Assembly (NCBI GenBank): GCA_034422875.1 | Contig: DAOUJI010000030.1 | Location: 1 to 18,697, forward strand | Reading direction: 5' to 3' | DNA from: DAOUJI01 sp034422875 | GTDB lineage: Bacteria > Chloroflexota > Dehalococcoidia > Lucifugimonadales > JAGWBF01 | Length of the DNA stretch: 18,697 nt | Shown here: positions 15,099 through 18,697 of the stretch, one piece after another | Position numbering within the stretch: the first letter of the stretch is position 1 | Layout of the letters: every line of letters begins with the position of its first letter | Notes under the pieces: generated by a model | Seen by the model: only the letters and a program-made list of their open reading frames with translations | Databases searched by the model: none | What the model was told of the DNA's origin: nothing | Position numbers and translations under genes: made by a program

Positions 15099-15163
15099 AT
15101 TAGGCGGAGAGACGAAAGGTGGTGGGGGAGAGGGAACAGACCCCTTCTCCCCACGGGAGAAGA

Positions 15164-15187
15164 GCCTGCCCTGAGCCCGTCGAAGGG
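15164..15187. repeat. copy of the 24-base repeat, inverted orientation
   Basis: Identical to the 24 bases at 14078-14101 (GCCTGCCCTGAGCCCGTCGA plus AGGG), that is, inverted relative to the tandem pair at 13843-13890. Confidence 0.75.
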
Positions 15188-15221
15188 CCGGGATGAGGGC
15201 CGTTGGACCCCCGTCCCCCCA

Positions 15222-15246
15222 GGGCGCCCACGAGAGGCGCCCCTAC
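15222..15246. repeat. CGCCCCTAC hairpin element, copy 4
   Basis: Identical core to copies 1-3, followed by ATATATA as in copy 2. It lies 17 bases before the inverted element at 15264-15288, so the two form a larger head-to-head inverted arrangement. Confidence 0.85.
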
Positions 15247-15263
15247 ATATATACAGCGCCATT

Positions 15264-15288
15264 GTAGGGGCAACCCTTGGGGTTGCCC
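15264..15288. repeat. inverted CGCCCCTAC-type element with a perfect 9-base stem
   Basis: TGTAGGGGC followed by an inner segment and GCCC mirrors the hairpin element in reverse orientation but with a different inner stem. GGGCAACCC (15268-15276) pairs perfectly with GGGTTGCCC (15280-15288) across a 3-base loop. The hairpin is strong, but no T-run follows on either strand, so a simple intrinsic terminator is not indicated. Confidence 0.7.
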
Positions 15289-15338
15289 TGGCGGCAAGAC
15301 TGGCGCCAGATGCACGGCTAAACTGTCCCATTCCTATT

Positions 15339-15424
15339 GCAAACCTGTTACAATATCCCAACGTCAGCAGAGGGGCTTGAGCGTCAAGGCACAATTTCGC
15401 GCAAACCTGACAAAATTGGGCGTC
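15339..15424. repeat. pair of imperfect direct repeats upstream of the cadherin gene
   Basis: GCAAACCTG at 15339-15347 and 15401-15409, 62 bases apart. Each is followed by an ACAA-rich stretch and then CGTC (15362-15365 and 15421-15424). They lie just upstream of the candidate promoter and could be protein-binding sites. Sequence observation only. Confidence 0.4.
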
Positions 15425-15433
15425 TAAAACGCA

Positions 15434-15462
15434 TTGACACTGATGTTTGCTAATGCTACTCT
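15434..15462 (+). promoter_or_regulatory. promoter of the cadherin-like gene
   Basis: A perfect TTGACA (15434-15439) and TACTCT (15457-15462) are separated by 17 bases, with an upstream TG forming an extended -10 (TGCTACTCT). Transcription would begin near 15469, giving a leader of about 75 bases that contains a strong hairpin. The -10 hexamer itself is a weak match (3 of 6). Confidence 0.5.
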
Positions 15463-15480
15463 CTTGACGATAAAATCTTG

Positions 15481-15503
15481 CGGGCGGCTATGCCAGCCGT
15501 CCG
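15481..15503 (+). promoter_or_regulatory. leader hairpin before the cadherin-like gene
   Basis: CGGGCGGCT (15481-15489) pairs with AGCCGTCCG (15495-15503) over nine positions, one of them G-U, across the loop ATGCC. It lies between the predicted transcription start and the ribosome site (15534-15539). No T-run follows, so it is not a simple terminator. It may stabilise the messenger or regulate translation. I do not recognise it as a known riboswitch. Confidence 0.45.
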
Positions 15504-15543
15504 AGAATTTGTGAAACCGAGATTGGCGTGAGTGAGGAGTTGC

Positions 15544-18500
15544 ATGTTGAACCGACTGTCTAACACATCAATACTGAAGGTGGCGGCCCTGGTGGGCGTT
15601 CTCATGGCCCTTTTACTCCTGGCCTCTACCGTTTCCGCGCAGCCAGCGGACAGGTCCTACAGGTACAAGGAGAACGGCACCGACCCCGTCGCAACGTTCA
15701 GGGCGACCACGGACGTCAAGTGGACTGTGGCTGGCGCCGACGATGACGACTTCTCCATCAGCGCCTCCGGAGTGCTCACCTTCAAGAGTTCGCCCAACTA
15801 CGAAAAGGGGAGAGCCGGAGACTTCAACAACGACGGTGACTGGGATGACACGATAGATGGCGTCGCTGAATCAGAACCAACTACTGTCGCGCTCAAAAAT
15901 ACATACACGGTGGACATCGTGGCCAACGGCACCACCCTCGTGAACGCGACCGTCAGGGTGACTGACGTGGACGACGCGGGTGTTGTGACCCTGTCGCACC
16001 TGCAGCCGGCGGAAAAGGTCGACTACATGGCCACGGCAATTGACGAGGACGACGGTTACAGGGATACCGCCACCAACATGCTGCACACTGAGGTCCAGAC
16101 AGGCGACACGGCGGCGACCGTTGCCCGGTGGAAGTGGGAAAAGTCCCAGAGCGGGACGGCCGGCTGGTCCACCATCCCCGACGCAACGAGCTCCACGTAC
16201 ACTCCGAAAACGGCCGACGTTGGCTACTACCTGAGGGTGACTGTGACCTACAGCGACAGAGACCTGGCGACAGACGCAGTTGCAAACGCGCCCATCAGGA
16301 CGGCCATGAAGGTGTCGGAATACACTGTGAAGGCGGAGAACAACACCAACCAGGCCCCTGCGTTCGCCGACGACGAGAAAGACACTGAAGACACCAAGGA
16401 GCAGGACAGGGCGGTGGACGAGAACGACAAGAACGCCGCAGTGGGCGCCCCGGTCAGAGCCAGGGACGCCGACGTTCTGCACTATTCCATAGCTAACGCT
16501 GCCGACGACTCCGACGACACTACAGAAGACGAAATGGCGAGCGCCTTCAACATCGACCGGGCGACGGGTCAAATCAGCGTGAAGGGCACACTCAGCCACG
16601 AGACGGCAGAAAAATACAGAGTCAAGGTTACAGCGAAGGACCCGTTTAACGCTGATGACGAAGTTACCGTGACCATCACGGTCAACGACCTGAACGACGC
16701 GCCAGTGTTCGGGACGGCCGGCTCCACTAAAGGCGTGGTGACGGAAAACACGCGAGACGCTACCGCTACCCCGCCCACCGGCGCCCCCTTGCTGGCTGAT
16801 GACCCCAGCACTACTGAAACTGAAACATACGCCTACACCTACACCGCTACGGATGAGGACCATTACGACGGCAACAATGACAGCACCCTTGACGCCGATG
16901 AGAACGAGAGCGTCACCTATTCCCTTGCCGGCGCCGATAAAAGCGCGTTCATGCTGGACACCACTACTACCGCAGGCAGCGCGATACTCGGTTTCAAGGG
17001 CAGCACGAAGGTGAACTTCGAGAAGAAGGACTCCTACAGCGTGACCATTGTAGCCACGGACCAGAGGAAGATGACCAAGACGAAGAGCGTGACCGTCAAG
17101 GTCATCGACGCTGAAGACGCCGCCACGATTAACCTTTCCACGCGACAGCCCCAGGTCGGACAGCCAATCACCGCCGACCTGACGGATGAGGACGGCGTGA
17201 AGGGCAGCATCACGTGGGCGTGGACAAAGGCGCCGGCGACCGTTGACGGTGACGGCAATGTGTCACCGTGTCCGGCAGCAGGCGACAGTGCATACGTTGC
17301 AATCACCGGCGGCGCAGCAACAAGGGACGAGAAGGCGACCTTCACGCCTCTGCCAAGGGACGTAGACACCGACACCAGCACTTCTGCCGTAGACTTTGGA
17401 GCCTTCTGTCTACAGGTGACGGCAACGTACAGGGACGGATTCAACGTCGATCCAACAAGTCCGACCGACGACACATTGAGCAAACCTGCGGACAGTCCGA
17501 TTCTCCCGAGGCGGCAGTCGAACAGCTCGCCCGTGTTTATGAAGGACGGGAAGAAGATCACCTCGACGACCAGGATGGTTGTCGAGGACGGAGACCAGCC
17601 GCGCACAGCGGCGCAAATGAACGTGGGGGCTGCGGTGTCGGCCGAGGACCCGGACGACAAGGACGACGGCCCTGACGGGACCAGCATAAAGCTCAACGAC
17701 AACCTGACCTACTCGCTGAAGGGCGCCGATGCGGCTTCCTTCGGAATCGCGGCGGATTCGGGCCAAATTATGACCAAGGCGAAGCTCGACTACGAGACGA
17801 AGAGGACATACAACGTCATAGTCAGGGCGACGGACGGAAGCCGGGCCGCCACGGACATCCCTGTGACCATCAGCATTACGAACGTGAACGAAAAGCCTGT
17901 GGTGAGCGGCGATGCCACGGTTTCCTTCCAGGAGAACGCCAAGCGCGCCGTGGGGACCTACACGGCTGACGATCCCGAGGAAGACGCTTTTACCTGGTCG
18001 TTGAAACCCGACAATAACGACGACGCCGGCAAGTTCAAAATCGACAAGAACACCGGAGTTCTCTCCTTCAAGAGCCCACCCAACTTCGAATCTATGGGAG
18101 ACGGGGACAACAACAACATATACGAAGTCACGGTGCGCGCCACAGACACGGTGGACAACAGGGGCGAAAAGAAGGTGGAAGTCACCGTAACCGACGTGGA
18201 CGACATGGGCAGAATAACGCTGGACGCGGAGCAGCCTGGCGTGGGCGTAGCGCTCACGGCCACGCTGATCGACGACGACAAGAGGACCGACAAACCGGAG
18301 TCCGCCACCTGGCAGTGGGAGAGGGGTGCTTCCGCTGACGGCGCCTTTGCTGACATCGACAACGCCACGAGTGAGGCGTACACCCCGGGCGGCAGCGACG
18401 CGGACATGTTCCTGCGTGTGACGGCCTCCTACGGCAGCAGAAGCAATCCCAAGACGGTCTCCAAGGTCTCGGCCCACCCTGTGAAAGCGCGGGATGTGGC

Positions 18501-18697
18501 CAATCCCCTTCCGGTCTTCCCCGACCAGGAACCGGAGTCGACCGATACAAGGGAGACGGACCAGGACAGGGAAGTTCCGGAGAACTCACCCACGGGCACG
18601 CTGGTAGGCGCCCCGGTTACGGCCCAAGACGATGACGTGTTGACCTACACCATATTCGACAATCATGACGACCCAGACGCCACACCTGCAACCACTA
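15544..18697 (+). CDS. large secreted surface protein with alternating cadherin-like and Ig-like modules, 3' end cut
   Basis: The frame from the ATG at 15544 is open to the window edge, at least 1051 residues. GAGGAG lies 4 bases upstream. A signal peptide (hydrophobic 11-30, cleavage probably after Ala32 in STVSA) exports it. Cadherin-like modules, with F.ID..TG.ISV, DYETKRTYNVIVRATD and VTDVDD/VNDLND signatures and many acidic Ca-binding residues, lie about at 40-140, 268-386, 385-524, 661-784, 785-888 and 990 onward (cut). Between some of them are modules of a second type at about 140-241, 522-636 and 889-969. Each of these begins with an LS/LD..QP..G block, then TWQWE or similar, and ends with a YTP...LRVTVTY strand. 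I read them as Ig-like but cannot name the family. The protein should form a long calcium-stiffened rod outside the cell, for adhesion or as part of a cell-surface layer. Its anchor would be beyond the window. Long antisense frames here are shadows. Confidence 0.9.
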   Translation, partial: MLNRLSNTSILKVAALVGVLMALLLLASTVSAQPADRSYRYKENGTDPVATFRATTDVKWTVAGADDDDFSISASGVLTFKSSPNYEKGRAGDFNNDGDWDDTIDGVAESEPTTVALKNTYTVDIVANGTTLVNATVRVTDVDDAGVVTLSHLQPAEKVDYMATAIDEDDGYRDTATNMLHTEVQTGDTAATVARWKWEKSQSGTAGWSTIPDATSSTYTPKTADVGYYLRVTVTYSDRDLATDAVANAPIRTAMKVSEYTVKAENNTNQAPAFADDEKDTEDTKEQDRAVDENDKNAAVGAPVRARDADVLHYSIANAADDSDDTTEDEMASAFNIDRATGQISVKGTLSHETAEKYRVKVTAKDPFNADDEVTVTITVNDLNDAPVFGTAGSTKGVVTENTRDATATPPTGAPLLADDPSTTETETYAYTYTATDEDHYDGNNDSTLDADENESVTYSLAGADKSAFMLDTTTTAGSAILGFKGSTKVNFEKKDSYSVTIVATDQRKMTKTKSVTVKVIDAEDAATINLSTRQPQVGQPITADLTDEDGVKGSITWAWTKAPATVDGDGNVSPCPAAGDSAYVAITGGAATRDEKATFTPLPRDVDTDTSTSAVDFGAFCLQVTATYRDGFNVDPTSPTDDTLSKPADSPILPRRQSNSSPVFMKDGKKITSTTRMVVEDGDQPRTAAQMNVGAAVSAEDPDDKDDGPDGTSIKLNDNLTYSLKGADAASFGIAADSGQIMTKAKLDYETKRTYNVIVRATDGSRAATDIPVTISITNVNEKPVVSGDATVSFQENAKRAVGTYTADDPEEDAFTWSLKPDNNDDAGKFKIDKNTGVLSFKSPPNFESMGDGDNNNIYEVTVRATDTVDNRGEKKVEVTVTDVDDMGRITLDAEQPGVGVALTATLIDDDKRTDKPESATWQWERGASADGAFADIDNATSEAYTPGGSDADMFLRVTASYGSRSNPKTVSKVSAHPVKARDVANPLPVFPDQEPESTDTRETDQDREVPENSPTGTLVGAPVTAQDDDVLTYTIFDNHDDPDATPATT

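Larger units (their letters stand above)
14802..15300. repeat. intergenic mosaic of short repeats, right part of the island
   Basis: About 500 bases without a supportable gene. In order it holds the C tract, a CGCCCCTAC hairpin element (14831-14855), a GCGCAATG block (14913-14955), CGCCCCTACGGTC (14961-14973), a split CCCTGAGCGAAG/GTCGAAGGG element (about 14988-15042), CGCCCCTACGGTC again (15044-15056), two more hairpin elements (15074-15098, 15222-15246), a copy of the 24-base unit (15164-15187) and a strong inverted hairpin element (15264-15288). Open frames through this stretch translate repeats and were not called. Confidence 0.8.

Noticed and set aside
13827..15300. Possible CRISPR array
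   Set aside because: The repeats are of several unrelated types, irregularly spaced and in both orientations. There is no regular repeat-spacer pattern and no cas gene.
14922..15380. 152-codon open frame on the plus strand, and smaller frames on both strands of 14900-15400
   Set aside because: They translate the dispersed repeats (RPYG, SPSKG-like strings) and have no conserved protein character.
15464..15492. Second promoter TTGACG-N17-GCTATG upstream of the cadherin-like gene
   Set aside because: The -35 box is good but the -10 falls in the GC-rich hairpin and matches poorly. The TTGACA promoter at 15434 is better.
15871..16863. 330-codon open frame on the minus strand
   Set aside because: It lies wholly antisense to the cadherin-like gene. 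Its translation is Val/Arg/Gly-rich without domains and arises from the Asp/Thr/Val-rich codons of the real gene.
17410..18477. 355-codon open frame on the minus strand
   Set aside because: Antisense to the cadherin-like gene, with the same compositional cause and no recognisable domain or ribosome site.

Overview
The window is GC-rich bacterial DNA, most likely from an uncultured member of the Chloroflexota (Dehalococcoidia, SAR202-like). That placement is an inference from style. Three lipoproteins have Thr/Pro-rich spacers after the lipobox, there is a Ca-binding cadherin-type surface protein, and intergenic regions carry short GC-rich hairpin repeats. No rRNA, tRNA, CRISPR array or insertion sequence was seen.

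Layout. From 1 to 13826 every gene lies on the minus strand. In transcription order these are: a three-domain acyl-activating enzyme / acyl carrier / acyltransferase fusion (13826-11340); a beta-propeller lipoprotein (11180-9375); a compact five-gene signalling operon (9069-3651); an orphan peptide-type solute-binding lipoprotein (3408-1483); and a circularly permuted ATP-grasp protein (1360 to beyond position 1). From 13827 to 15543 there is a repeat-rich island holding two tandem small coiled-coil membrane genes on the plus strand. From 15544 to the end of the window runs a large secreted cadherin/Ig-like protein on the plus strand, with a recognisable promoter and a leader hairpin.

The most interesting unit is the operon 9069-3651. 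It encodes a STAS anti-sigma antagonist, a receiver-PP2C phosphatase (RsbU type), an RsbW-type anti-sigma kinase, a type I periplasmic-binding-protein lipoprotein and a TorS-like sensor histidine kinase. The last four are joined by 4-base start/stop overlaps. The simplest reading is that the lipoprotein binds a small molecule outside the cell and the kinase reads its state. The kinase would phosphorylate the receiver of the phosphatase, which resets the STAS protein and so controls the anti-sigma kinase. No sigma factor and no transport permease is in the window, so the output and the ligand are unknown.

The two end genes are cut by the window. Several large open frames antisense to the real genes, or running through the repeat island, were judged to be artefacts.
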